The position numbers and the translations under genes were made by a program. Positions 1 through 7,504 of a stretch of 7,504 bases of DNA are shown here, piece after piece. Where the stretch lies: the NCBI RefSeq assembly GCF_000721935.1, contig NZ_KL585391.1, positions 145,452 through 152,955 of the forward strand. The letters are read 5' to 3'. Each line of letters opens with the position of its first letter. Position 1 is the first letter of the stretch. The notes beneath the pieces were generated by a model. That model was given only the letters and a program-made list of their open reading frames with translations, was not told where the DNA came from and did not search any database. The DNA comes from Streptomyces sp. NRRL WC-3549 (lineage in GTDB: Bacteria > Actinomycetota > Actinomycetes > Streptomycetales > Streptomycetaceae).

Positions 1-1330
1 GCCAGGGGCGGGCCAGCCCGGTGACGACGGCCGCTTCGGGGCCGCTGCCCTGGACGTCGCCGAGGACGAAGCACCAGCGGTCCCGGGGGCAGGGGAAGAG
101 GTCGTAGAAGTCTCCGCCGACCACCCCATCGTCGCCCGGTTCATACACCAGGGCGCTGGTGACACCGGGGATGTCGGCGACCTTGCTGGGCAGCAGGCCG
201 CGCTGGAGGATGCGGCTGATGGTCGCCTGCCGGGTGTAGGCGCGCGCGGCGCCCACGGCGAGGCCGACGCGGCGTACGAAGTCGGCGACGAGCGCGGCGA
301 CCTCGCCCGGGAAGTGCGTGACGCCCTCACGGCCGACGAGCACGGCGCCGAGCGTCCGTCCGCCGGAGGCGATGCCGTGGGCGAGGACGGTGCCGTGGGT
401 GCCCTGGGGCCCCTCCCGGGCGTCGCGGGGCCACGGTACGGGGACGGCGCCCGGGCCGACACCGGCGGGCAGGCGGAACGGCTCCTTCTCCAGTGCCGGG
501 CGCAACAGGTCGGCCGCCGCCTCGTCGCGGTGCCAGACCCCGGCGAGCCGCGGGGCCGCCCCGGGGCCGCCGCCCTCGCTCTCCAGCCAGATCGCGCACC
601 AGTCGGCGAGCCGGTCCACCACCAGCTGCCCCGCTGTCGAGGCCACCAGGTCCTCGTCGAGCTGGCCCGCGAGCAGGTCGGACGCCTCGGCCAGGAAGGA
701 GAGCGCCCCGCGCCCGGCCAGATCGCCGTCCCGCCCGTCGTCCTCCGCCGCGGCGAGGGCACCCACCGCGCCGGGCCGGGTGGCCGTCTCCCCGGCCGGC
801 CCGGGGGCGGCGGGCAGGTCCTCCCAGACGTCCGCGGGCAGCCGGGCCCAGACGGTCTTGAGGCCGGTGCGGTAGGTGATGCCCCAGGACTCGGCGAGGG
901 TGGCGACGAGCTGGAGCCCCCGGCCGTACTCGGCGGGATCGGGGCGCCGCTCCGGGTCGTCGCGCACCGAGCGCGCGGGGTGGTGGTCGGTGATCTCCAG
1001 GACCAGCGCGGCGGGCTCGGCCCCGGACGCGCCCTCCAGGCGGAGCAGCAGCTCCACGGCCGTACCGGCGTGCACGACGGCGTTGGTGACCAGTTCGTTG
1101 GCGACGGTCACGGCGTCGTCGGCGAGCCGGTCGCCGAACCCCCCGGGGCCGGGCAGTCCGAGCGCAGCCCACTCGGCGAGGGCGGCCCGGACGAACCGGC
1201 GGCCCGCGGTGGGGGCCAGCGGAATGCCGGGCAGGCCCGTACGGGCGACGGAACGGGGGTCGTCGCCCTGACCGGCGACGACGCTTCCGGGACGGTGGAC
1301 GATGTCCCGCTGCAAGGGAATGGGCCCCAC
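1..1330 (-). CDS. SpoIIE/PP2C-type phosphatase with N-terminal RsbW-like ATPase domain (3' end outside window)
   Basis: 443 residues are visible and the C terminus lies beyond base 1. Residues about 35-165 form an RsbW/anti-sigma-type histidine-kinase-like ATPase domain, with an N box NELVTNAVVHAG at 78-89 (E79, N83), an aspartate at 115, and a glycine motif GRGL at 136-139. Residues about 208-365 resemble a GAF sensor domain (for example LADWCAIWLE at 241-250). A linker of the kind that precedes SpoIIE domains follows (ISRILQRGLLP, 371-381), then the first PP2C metal-binding motifs, VGGDFYD at 404-410 and GDVQGSG at 424-430. Family knowledge: SpoIIE phosphatases dephosphorylate anti-anti-sigma factors, and RsbW-like domains bind sigma factors or their antagonists. 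A cytoplasmic signalling role is inferred; no membrane segment is visible. The GTG start at 1330 is the only NTG codon after the in-frame TGA at 1379-1381, and AGGAG lies 7 nt upstream. The ATPase-first order is less common than phosphatase-first. Partner proteins and signal are unknown. Confidence 0.88.
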   Translation of the reverse strand, partial: MGPIPLQRDIVHRPGSVVAGQGDDPRSVARTGLPGIPLAPTAGRRFVRAALAEWAALGLPGPGGFGDRLADDAVTVANELVTNAVVHAGTAVELLLRLEGASGAEPAALVLEITDHHPARSVRDDPERRPDPAEYGRGLQLVATLAESWGITYRTGLKTVWARLPADVWEDLPAAPGPAGETATRPGAVGALAAAEDDGRDGDLAGRGALSFLAEASDLLAGQLDEDLVASTAGQLVVDRLADWCAIWLESEGGGPGAAPRLAGVWHRDEAAADLLRPALEKEPFRLPAGVGPGAVPVPWPRDAREGPQGTHGTVLAHGIASGGRTLGAVLVGREGVTHFPGEVAALVADFVRRVGLAVGAARAYTRQATISRILQRGLLPSKVADIPGVTSALVYEPGDDGVVGGDFYDLFPCPRDRWCFVLGDVQGSGPEAAVVTGLARPW

Positions 1331-1337
1331 GGTGCGG

Positions 1338-1342
1338 CTCCT
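1338..1342 (-). promoter_or_regulatory. Ribosome-binding site of the SpoIIE-type gene
   Basis: AGGAG on the minus strand lies 7 nt before the GTG at 1330. It fixes the start, because no other NTG codon lies between this GTG and the upstream in-frame stop. Confidence 0.8.
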
Positions 1343-1479
1343 GACGGTCTCGCTATACGCCGCTGACGCTCCAGGGCCTCACGTTCGGACACGGAGGACG
1401 AAAGACCCCAGGACAGAGTGACAGACCGGACGCGCGCACAAGCACGGAGTCACCGAAACGATCGGCGCCGGACGGGAAC

Positions 1480-1523
1480 GGGCCGGGGCCGGTGGACGCC
1501 TGTACGGCCACCGGCCCCGGCCC
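1480..1523 (-). terminator. Strong hairpin terminator after the acyl-CoA synthetase gene
   Basis: The arms 1480-1495 and 1508-1523 are perfect 16-bp inverted repeats (GGGCCGGGGCCGGTGG and its complement) around a 12-nt loop. The hairpin begins 36 nt past the synthetase stop codon on the minus strand. There is no clear U tract, which is common for actinobacterial terminators. It separates the synthetase from the SpoIIE-type gene. The rest of the 229-bp spacer shows no gene and no promoter I can defend. Confidence 0.8.
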
Positions 1524-1559
1524 TGACGTGCGGGTACACCGCGTCCGGAGGCCCGGGTC

Positions 1560-3445
<1,886 letters not shown>

Positions 3446-3449
<4 letters not shown>

Positions 3450-3472
3450 GACGTCCTCCGGGCCTGCGGCAT
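3446..3472 (-). other. Possible 8-codon upstream open frame overlapping the synthetase start
   Basis: On the minus strand, ATG at 3472 opens a frame coding MPQARRTS. It ends in a TGA at 3446-3448, which overlaps the GTG start (GTGA arrangement). The synthetase Shine-Dalgarno GGAGG lies inside it. No good Shine-Dalgarno precedes the ATG, and such short frames arise by chance, so translation is uncertain. Confidence 0.2.
3455..3459 (-). promoter_or_regulatory. Ribosome-binding site of the acyl-CoA synthetase gene
   Basis: GGAGG on the minus strand lies 5 nt before the GTG at 3449. It is a near-perfect anti-16S match and supports this GTG as the start. Confidence 0.85.
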
Positions 3473-3537
3473 TGCTACGACCGGCTTCTTGATGCTGCTG
3501 CTTGTGTTCCTGCTCTTCGTTCCCGCTCGGCCTGCTT

Positions 3538-3559
3538 GTTTAACTGGCGAGTAACTAAC
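3538..3559 (-). promoter_or_regulatory. Candidate repressor operator in the acyl-CoA synthetase leader
   Basis: An AT-rich island in a very GC-rich spacer holds an imperfect inverted repeat: ACT at 3543-3545 and AGT at 3550-3552 around GGCG, flanked by TTA and TAA with one base offset. It starts about 13 bases downstream of the candidate -10 hexamer, where a TetR-type repressor would block transcription. Fatty-acid genes in actinobacteria are often controlled by acyl-CoA-responsive TetR-family regulators. The binding protein is not identifiable from this window, and the repeat is imperfect. Confidence 0.4.
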
Positions 3560-3571
3560 GGGGTGCTGCTC

Positions 3572-3600
3572 AGACTAGAGCGCCCGGGTCCGTGGCGTAA
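3572..3600 (-). promoter_or_regulatory. Candidate vegetative promoter of the acyl-CoA synthetase gene
   Basis: On the minus strand, a -10-like TAGTCT (3572-3577) lies 17 bp from a weak -35-like TTACGC (3595-3600). The -10 fits the TANNNT pattern of principal-sigma promoters in Streptomyces, and the spacing is ideal. Only the first two bases of the -35 agree with TTGACA. It would give a leader of about 115 nt that contains the operator-like repeat. Confidence 0.4.
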
Positions 3601-3615
3601 GAGGCAGCGGGCCTC

Positions 3616-3643
3616 CGGCGGGCCGGGGGCCCGGGGGCCGCCG
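3616..3643 (-). terminator. Possible terminator hairpin downstream of lepA
   Basis: CGGCGG-CC (3616-3624, with one bulged G) pairs with GGCCGCCG (3636-3643) around a G/C-rich loop, about 70 nt past the lepA stop on the minus strand. A second GC-rich hairpin is possible nearby: CGCGGG at 3658-3663 pairs with CCCGCG near 3673-3678. Spacers this GC-rich form such stems easily, so the exact terminator is uncertain. Confidence 0.35.
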
Positions 3644-3710
3644 ACCGGGAGGGTCCCGCGGGGCTCCCCGGGCCCGCGCGGGGCAGGGAGCACAGGGGCC
3701 GGGCCGGGTG

Positions 3711-5585
3711 TTACTTCTTGGCCTTGGTCTCCCCCGCGGACTCGTCGGTCGACAGGACCGAGATGAACGCGTCCTGCGGCACCTCCACGCTGCCGACCAT
3801 CTTCATCCGCTTCTTGCCCTCCTTCTGCTTCTCCAGCAGCTTCCGCTTACGGGAGATGTCACCGCCGTAGCACTTGGCGAGGACGTCCTTGCGGATGGCG
3901 CGGACCGTCTCGCGGGCGATGACCCGGGAACCGATGGCGGCCTGGATCGGCACCTCGAAGTTCTGCCGGGGGATGAGCTTCTGCAGCTTGGCGACGAGCC
4001 GGACGCCGTACGCGTACGCCTTGTCCTTGTGCGTGACTGCGGAGAAGGCGTCGACCTTGTCGCCGTGCAGCAGGATGTCGACCTTGACGAGCTGGGCCGA
4101 CTGCTCGCCGGTGGGCTCGTAGTCGAGCGAGGCGTATCCGCGGGTCTTGGACTTCAGCTGGTCGAAGAAGTCGAAGACGATCTCGGCCAGCGGCAGGGTG
4201 TAGCGGATCTCGACGCGGTCCTCGGAGAGGTAGTCCATCCCGAGCAGGGTGCCGCGCCGGCTCTGGCACAGCTCCATGATCGCGCCGATGAACTCGCTGG
4301 GAGCCAGGACCGTGGCCCTCACGACCGGTTCGTGCACCTTGTCGATCTTGCCCTCGGGGAACTCGCTCGGGTTGGTGACGGTGTGCTCGGTGCCGTCCTC
4401 CATCTCGACGCGGTAGACCACGTTGGGGGCGGTGGCGATGAGCTCCAGGCCGAACTCGCGCTCCAGCCGCTCACGGATCACGTCGAGGTGGAGCAGCCCG
4501 AGGAAGCCGACGCGGAAGCCGAAGCCGAGGGCGGCCGAGGTCTCCGGCTCGTACACCAGGGCGGCGTCGTTGAGCTGGAGCTTGTCCAGGGCCTCGCGCA
4601 GGTCCGGGTAGTCCGAGCCGTCCAGGGGGTACAGGCCCGAGAACACCATCGGCTTCGGGTCCTTGTAGCCGCCCAGCGGCTCGGTCGCGCCGTTGCTGAG
4701 GCTGGTGATGGTGTCACCGACCTTGGACTGCCGCACGTCCTTCACGCCGGTGATGATGTATCCGACCTCGCCGACGCCGATGCCGTCGGCCGGGGTCATC
4801 TCCGGGGAGGAGACGCCGATCTCCAGCAGCTCGTGGGTGGCGCCCGTCGACATCATCCTGATGCGCTCGCGCTTGTTGAGCTGGCCGTCGACGACCCTGA
4901 CGTAGGTGACGACGCCCCGGTAGGCGTCGTACACCGAGTCGAAGATCATCGCGCGGGCGGCGGCGTCGGCCTGGCCCACGGGGGCCGGGACGTCCTTGAC
5001 CACCCGGTCGAGCAGGGCGTCCACGCCGATCCCGGTCTTCGCGGAGACCTTGAGCACGTCCTCCGGCTGGCAGCCGATGAGGTTGGCCAGCTCCTCGGAG
5101 AACTTCTCCGGCTGCGCGGCGGGCAGGTCGATCTTGTTGAGCACCGGCACGATGGTGAGGTCGTTCTCCATCGCCAGGTAGAGGTTGGCGAGGGTCTGCG
5201 CCTCGATCCCCTGGGCGGCGTCCACCAGCAGGACCGTGCCCTCGCAGGCGGCGAGGGAACGGGAGACCTCGTAGGTGAAGTCCACGTGGCCGGGGGTGTC
5301 GATCATGTTGAGGACGTGGGTCCTGCCCTGGTCCTCGCCCTCGGTGGGCGCCCACGGCAGACGGACCGCCTGGGACTTGATGGTGATACCGCGCTCGCGC
5401 TCGATGTCCATCCGGTCGAGATACTGAGCGCGCATCTGCCGCTGGTCGACCACACCCGTCAGCTGGAGCATCCGGTCGGCAAGCGTCGACTTGCCGTGGT
5501 CGATGTGCGCGATGATGCAGAAGTTGCGGATCAGCGCCGGGTCGGTACGGCTCGGCTCGGGCACGTTGGTAGGAGTCGCGGGCAC
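3711..5585 (-). CDS. lepA: Elongation factor 4 (LepA), ribosome-associated translational GTPase
   Basis: 624 residues, close to the roughly 600 usual for LepA, a cytoplasmic GTPase that binds ribosomes and has been linked to back-translocation and to ribosome assembly. All GTPase motifs are present: G1 AHIDHGKST at 26-34, G2 RGIT at 65-68, G3 DTPGH at 96-100, G4 NKID at 150-153, and G5 SAK at 181-183. EF-G-like domains II, III and V follow (for example [20 protein letters not shown] in the domain III region), then the LepA-specific C-terminal domain, including [20 protein letters not shown] near the end. The frame is open further upstream to 5768, but I chose the GTG at 5585: AGGA lies 6 nt before it, and the protein then starts like Streptomyces orthologues ([11 protein letters not shown]). 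The added upstream residues have no LepA character. It is divergent from rpsT, with a 215-bp shared control region. Confidence 0.97.
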   Translation of the reverse strand: MPATPTNVPEPSRTDPALIRNFCIIAHIDHGKSTLADRMLQLTGVVDQRQMRAQYLDRMDIERERGITIKSQAVRLPWAPTEGEDQGRTHVLNMIDTPGHVDFTYEVSRSLAACEGTVLLVDAAQGIEAQTLANLYLAMENDLTIVPVLNKIDLPAAQPEKFSEELANLIGCQPEDVLKVSAKTGIGVDALLDRVVKDVPAPVGQADAAARAMIFDSVYDAYRGVVTYVRVVDGQLNKRERIRMMSTGATHELLEIGVSSPEMTPADGIGVGEVGYIITGVKDVRQSKVGDTITSLSNGATEPLGGYKDPKPMVFSGLYPLDGSDYPDLREALDKLQLNDAALVYEPETSAALGFGFRVGFLGLLHLDVIRERLEREFGLELIATAPNVVYRVEMEDGTEHTVTNPSEFPEGKIDKVHEPVVRATVLAPSEFIGAIMELCQSRRGTLLGMDYLSEDRVEIRYTLPLAEIVFDFFDQLKSKTRGYASLDYEPTGEQSAQLVKVDILLHGDKVDAFSAVTHKDKAYAYGVRLVAKLQKLIPRQNFEVPIQAAIGSRVIARETVRAIRKDVLAKCYGGDISRKRKLLEKQKEGKKRMKMVGSVEVPQDAFISVLSTDESAGETKAKK

Positions 5586-5591
5586 GCAGGG

Positions 5592-5595
5592 TCCT
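5592..5595 (-). promoter_or_regulatory. Ribosome-binding site that decides the lepA start
   Basis: AGGA on the minus strand lies 6 nt before the GTG at 5585. It favours this start over upstream in-frame codons as far as 5768. Confidence 0.65.
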
Positions 5596-5655
5596 GATTC
5601 TTGAGACGCCGGACGCCGTGTCTCGGGTCGAAGTCGGGTCGGACGGATCGATACG

Positions 5656-5685
5656 AGCCTCCATCGTCCCACGCCTGAGCCGCAA
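5656..5685 (-). promoter_or_regulatory. Candidate lepA promoter
   Basis: On the minus strand, TTGCGG (5680-5685) and GAGGCT (5656-5661) are 18 bp apart. The -35 keeps the TTG and the -10 differs from TAGGCT by one base. The leader to lepA would be about 65 nt. It rests on weak hexamers only. Confidence 0.3.
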
Positions 5686-5693
5686 CGGGCGGT

Positions 5694-5721
5694 TTGGGCC
5701 GGTCCGAGGGCGACTGATACC
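5694..5721 (+). promoter_or_regulatory. Candidate rpsT promoter
   Basis: TTGGGC (5694-5699) and GATACC (5716-5721) are 16 bp apart, giving a leader of roughly 70 nt before rpsT. Match to consensus is partial (TTG in the -35, ATA in the -10). Its -35 lies only a few bases from the lepA candidate -35, so the two promoters would be back to back. Confidence 0.3.
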
Positions 5722-5800
5722 GTGGGCAGCTGTGCCTCGTGGCTCTGTGAAGCGGCGCGGTACCCCAATGAAGATCCAACGAACCTGAAAAGGCTCTTTC

Positions 5801-6067
5801 GTGGCGAACATCAAGTCCCAGATCAAGCGGAACAAGACGAACGAGAAGGCGCGCCTGCGCAACAAGGCCGTCAAGTCCTCGCTCAAGACCGCGATCCGCA
5901 AGGCCCGTGAGGCCGTCGTCGCCGGTGACGTCGAGAAGGCCACCACGGCCGCTCGCGACGCCTCGCGCGCGCTCGACAAGGCTGTCTCCAAGGGTGTCAT
6001 CCACAAGAACTCCGCCGCCAACAAGAAGTCGGCGCTGGCAGCGAAGGTGGCCGGCCTCCAGGGCTGA
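5801..6067 (+). CDS. rpsT: 30S ribosomal protein S20
   Basis: 88 residues, the usual length for bacterial S20, a primary 16S rRNA-binding protein of the small subunit body. The N terminus [20 protein letters not shown] and the later [19 protein letters not shown] are highly characteristic. The protein is lysine/arginine/alanine-rich and helical throughout, as expected for the three-helix S20 fold. The start is GTG, with AAAAGG (5788-5793) 7 nt upstream. The gene stands alone on the plus strand, divergent from lepA and convergent with holA, and is followed by hairpins. S20 is translationally autoregulated in E. coli. Whether that holds here is unknown; the short A/T-rich stretch at the start region is the only hint. 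Confidence 0.97.
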   Translation: MANIKSQIKRNKTNEKARLRNKAVKSSLKTAIRKAREAVVAGDVEKATTAARDASRALDKAVSKGVIHKNSAANKKSALAAKVAGLQG

Positions 6068-6096
6068 GCTTGTGATGTGAACGCCGGAACGGACTC

Positions 6097-6116
6097 AGCG
6101 GGCCCTCTCTCCCGCT
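6097..6116 (+). terminator. Short hairpin just after rpsT
   Basis: AGCGGG (6097-6102) pairs with CCCGCT (6111-6116) around an 8-nt pyrimidine loop, 29 nt past the rpsT stop. The 6-bp stem is modest. It could be a first terminator or an mRNA 3'-end stabiliser ahead of the larger stem at 6189. Confidence 0.35.
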
Positions 6117-6188
6117 CCTGACCGGCACCCCGCGTCGCACACCGAACCTGCGTTCGCCACGCGGGTGCGGCGCACCGAGCATGAATGT

Positions 6189-6232
6189 GAAGGCCCCGGG
6201 CCCGTCCTCCCCCAGGACGGCCCGGGGCCTTC
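6189..6232 (+). terminator. Long hairpin terminator between convergent rpsT and holA
   Basis: GAAGGCCCCGGGCCCGTCCT (6189-6208) pairs with AGGACGGCCCGGGGCCTTC (6214-6232): 19 base pairs with one bulged C and a CCCCC loop. It starts 121 nt past rpsT. The symmetric stem could stop transcription from either side; its position closer to rpsT suggests it mainly serves rpsT. No U tract is present. Confidence 0.75.
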
Positions 6233-6318
6233 GCGCTGCCCGGCTCTCCCGCGGGCCACCCCGGGCCGGTTCACGCGTACGACGGAACCGCCGCCCCGCA
6301 CGGTCGGTACGCGCCGCC

Positions 6319-6344
6319 GGGCGGAGCGGGCGGAGCGGGCGGGC
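6319..6344. repeat. Short 9-bp tandem repeat
   Basis: GGGCGGAGC occurs at 6319-6327 and 6328-6336, followed by a degenerate third unit (GGGCGGGC). It sits in the gene-free stretch upstream of the longer tandem array. Confidence 0.55.
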
Positions 6345-6358
6345 GTGTTGCGCCGGGG

Positions 6359-6465
6359 CGGTGGGCCGGAGCGGTGGGGCCGGAACGGTGGGGGCGGAGC
6401 GGCGGGACCGGAACGGTGGGGCAGAACGGTGGGCCGGGCCGGTGGAGCGGGCCGGTGGACCGGGG
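6359..6465. repeat. Imperfect tandem repeat array of eight 13-14 bp units
   Basis: Units begin at 6359, 6372, 6386, 6400, 6414, 6427, 6440 and 6453. Each starts with CGGTGG or CGGCGG and most continue with a CCGGA or CGGGC core (for example CGGTGGGGCCGGAA). The plus strand is strongly G-rich. The array lies in the spacer between the convergent rpsT and holA genes. Both strands can be read open for a while, but the translations are low-complexity Gly/Arg/Pro strings, so I do not call a gene. Confidence 0.8.
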
Positions 6466-6518
6466 TCCGGCGAGGCCCCGCCGGGAGCCGGGTGCGGCCG
6501 GCCGGGCCCGCGCCGGCC

Positions 6519-6559
6519 GGGCCGGGGCGGGCGCCCGGAGGGCCGGGGCGGGCGCCCGG
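6519..6559. repeat. 20-bp direct repeat close to the holA stop
   Basis: GGGCCGGGGCGGGCGCCCGG occurs at 6519-6538 and again, identically, at 6540-6559, one base apart. A partial copy (GAGGGCCGGGG) follows at 6568-6578. Each full copy contains the self-complementary GGGCGCCC, so on the minus strand the repeats lie just after the holA stop and could fold into termination hairpins. Confidence 0.7.
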
Positions 6560-6582
6560 GCCGCGCGGAGGGCCGGGGCTTC

Positions 6583-7504
6583 TCAGCGCCCGCCGGACCG
6601 GGCCGCTCGGGCGATCGCGACCACGGCCTTCTCCAGGGCGTACTCCGGGTCGTCCCCGCCGCCCTTGACCCCGGCGTCGGCCGCGGCCACAGCCCGCAGC
6701 GCCGCAGAGACCCCGTCGGGGGTCCAGCCCCGCATCTGCTGGCGTACCCGGTCGATCTTCCACGGCGGCATGCCGAGTTCGCGCGCGAGGTCGGCCGGGC
6801 GGCCGCCGCGGGCCGACGACAACTTCCCGATCGCCCGTACTCCCTGGGCGAGGGCGCTGGTGATCAGCACGGGGGCGACACCGGTCGACAGGGACCAGCG
6901 CAGCGCCTCCAGCGCCTCAGCGGCCCTGCCCTCCACCGCGCGGTCGGCGACGGTGAAGGAGGAGGCCTCCGCCCGGCCCGTGTAGTAGCGGCCCACGACC
7001 GCCTCGTCGATGGTCCCTTCGACGTCCGCGGTCAGCTGGGAGACGGCGCTTGCCAGCTCCCGCAGATCGCTGCCGATGGAGTCCACGAGAGCCTGGCAGG
7101 CCTCGGGGGTGGCGGAACGCCCCAGGGTCCGGAACTCCGACCTGACGAAGGTGAGCCGCTCGGCCGGCTTGGTCGTCCGGGGGCAGGCGACCTCGCGCGC
7201 CCCCGCCTTCCGCACGGCGTCCAGCAGGCCCTTGCCCTTGGCCCCGCCCGCGTGCAGGAGCACGAGCGTGATCTCCTCGGCGGGTGCGGAGAGATACGCC
7301 TTGACGTCCTTGACCGTGTCCGCGGAGAGGTCGTGGGCGTTACGGACGATCACCACCTTGCGCTCCGCGAAGAGCGACGGGCTGGTCAGCTCGGCGAGCG
7401 TGCCGGGCTGGAGCTGGTCGGAGGCGAGGTCGCGCACGTCGGTGTCGGCGTCGGACGCGCGGGCCGCCGCCACCACCTGCTGGACGGCGCGGTCCAGGAG
7501 CAGG
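6583..7504 (-). CDS. holA: DNA polymerase III delta subunit (clamp-loader subunit; 5' end outside window)
   Basis: 306 C-terminal residues are visible; about 20 N-terminal residues are missing, judged against the roughly 330 usual for the family. Delta is the clamp-loader subunit that binds and opens the beta sliding clamp during replication. Seen here: LLLDRAVQQV at the window edge, the end of the conserved N-terminal segment; TSPSLFAERKVVIVRNA, whose Leu-Phe (residues 44-45 of the fragment) matches the clamp-binding wedge of the E. coli protein; LVLLHAGGAKGK; and the helical C-terminal domain with SDLRELASAVSQL, ADRAVEGRAAEALEAL and ELGMPPWKIDRVRQQMRGW. A GTG at 7476 is not the real start, because conserved residues continue upstream of it. 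It ends in TGA at 6583-6585 and converges on rpsT. No frameshift or missing segment is visible. Confidence 0.95.
   Translation of the reverse strand, partial: LLLDRAVQQVVAAARASDADTDVRDLASDQLQPGTLAELTSPSLFAERKVVIVRNAHDLSADTVKDVKAYLSAPAEEITLVLLHAGGAKGKGLLDAVRKAGAREVACPRTTKPAERLTFVRSEFRTLGRSATPEACQALVDSIGSDLRELASAVSQLTADVEGTIDEAVVGRYYTGRAEASSFTVADRAVEGRAAEALEALRWSLSTGVAPVLITSALAQGVRAIGKLSSARGGRPADLARELGMPPWKIDRVRQQMRGWTPDGVSAALRAVAAADAGVKGGGDDPEYALEKAVVAIARAARSGGR

Noticed and set aside
1352..1357. TATAGC as a -10 element for the SpoIIE-type gene
   Set aside because: No -35-like hexamer lies at 16-18 bp, and the site is only 21 nt from the start codon, so I could not support a promoter call.
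314..1366. Plus-strand 350-codon open frame and a minus-strand frame at 327-1172 over the SpoIIE-type gene
   Set aside because: Both give Gly/Arg/Pro/Ala strings without domains. The third reading on the minus strand gives ATPase, GAF-like and PP2C motifs.
3708..5597. 629-codon open frame on the plus strand across lepA
   Set aside because: It mirrors lepA almost end to end, is biased to Val, Asp, His, Gly and Leu, and has no motif. lepA itself is certain.
5586..5768. N-terminal extension of LepA by 61 codons
   Set aside because: The frame is open, but the extra residues are not LepA-like, they cover the likely promoter, and a Shine-Dalgarno sits directly before the GTG at 5585.
4714..6024. 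Minus-strand 436-codon open frame overlapping lepA and antisense to rpsT
   Set aside because: It is a shifted frame of lepA joined to the antisense of rpsT. No motif is seen in its own right.
6319..6559. CRISPR-like array in the rpsT-holA spacer
   Set aside because: Units are too short, contiguous and without unique spacers. They are simple tandem and direct repeats.
6165..6668. Plus-strand 167-codon open frame between rpsT and holA
   Set aside because: It runs over a terminator hairpin, tandem repeats and the end of holA. The translation is low-complexity Gly/Arg/Pro.

Overview
The window looks like a chromosomal segment of a Streptomyces or close relative. GC is very high, third codon positions are almost all G or C, GTG starts are common, and the LepA, ribosomal protein S20 and HolA proteins read like Streptomyces orthologues. 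The segment is core genome. I see no insertion sequence, phage gene, CRISPR array, tRNA or rRNA.

Layout from left to right. 1..1330 (minus strand, 3' end outside the window) encodes a multidomain regulator: an RsbW-type ATPase at the N terminus, then a GAF-like region, then the start of a SpoIIE/PP2C phosphatase domain. 1331..1559 is a spacer holding a perfect 16-bp inverted repeat, a good terminator for the next gene. 1560..3449 (minus) is a long-chain acyl-CoA synthetase. 3450..3710 is an informative spacer. It carries a GC-rich hairpin after lepA, a candidate promoter, an AT-rich operator-like inverted repeat just downstream of that promoter, and an 8-codon open frame that overlaps the synthetase start. 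3711..5585 (minus) is lepA (elongation factor 4). 5586..5800 is a divergent promoter region. 5801..6067 (plus) is rpsT. 6068..6582 has no gene: it holds two hairpins behind rpsT and then roughly 250 bp of G-rich imperfect tandem repeats. 6583..7504 (minus, 5' end outside the window) is holA, the DNA polymerase III delta subunit.

How the genes relate. lepA and rpsT serve translation and are transcribed divergently. rpsT and holA converge, with the hairpins and repeats between them. holA, rpsT and lepA close together is a familiar bacterial neighbourhood, usually with hemW after lepA. Here an acyl-CoA synthetase and a SpoIIE-type regulator follow lepA on the same strand. The terminator-like hairpins and the separate promoter and ribosome-binding sites suggest each is its own transcription unit rather than part of a lepA operon.

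I found no convincing new multi-gene system. The items most worth following up are the control region of the acyl-CoA synthetase, the tandem repeats between rpsT and holA, and the domain order of the SpoIIE-type protein.
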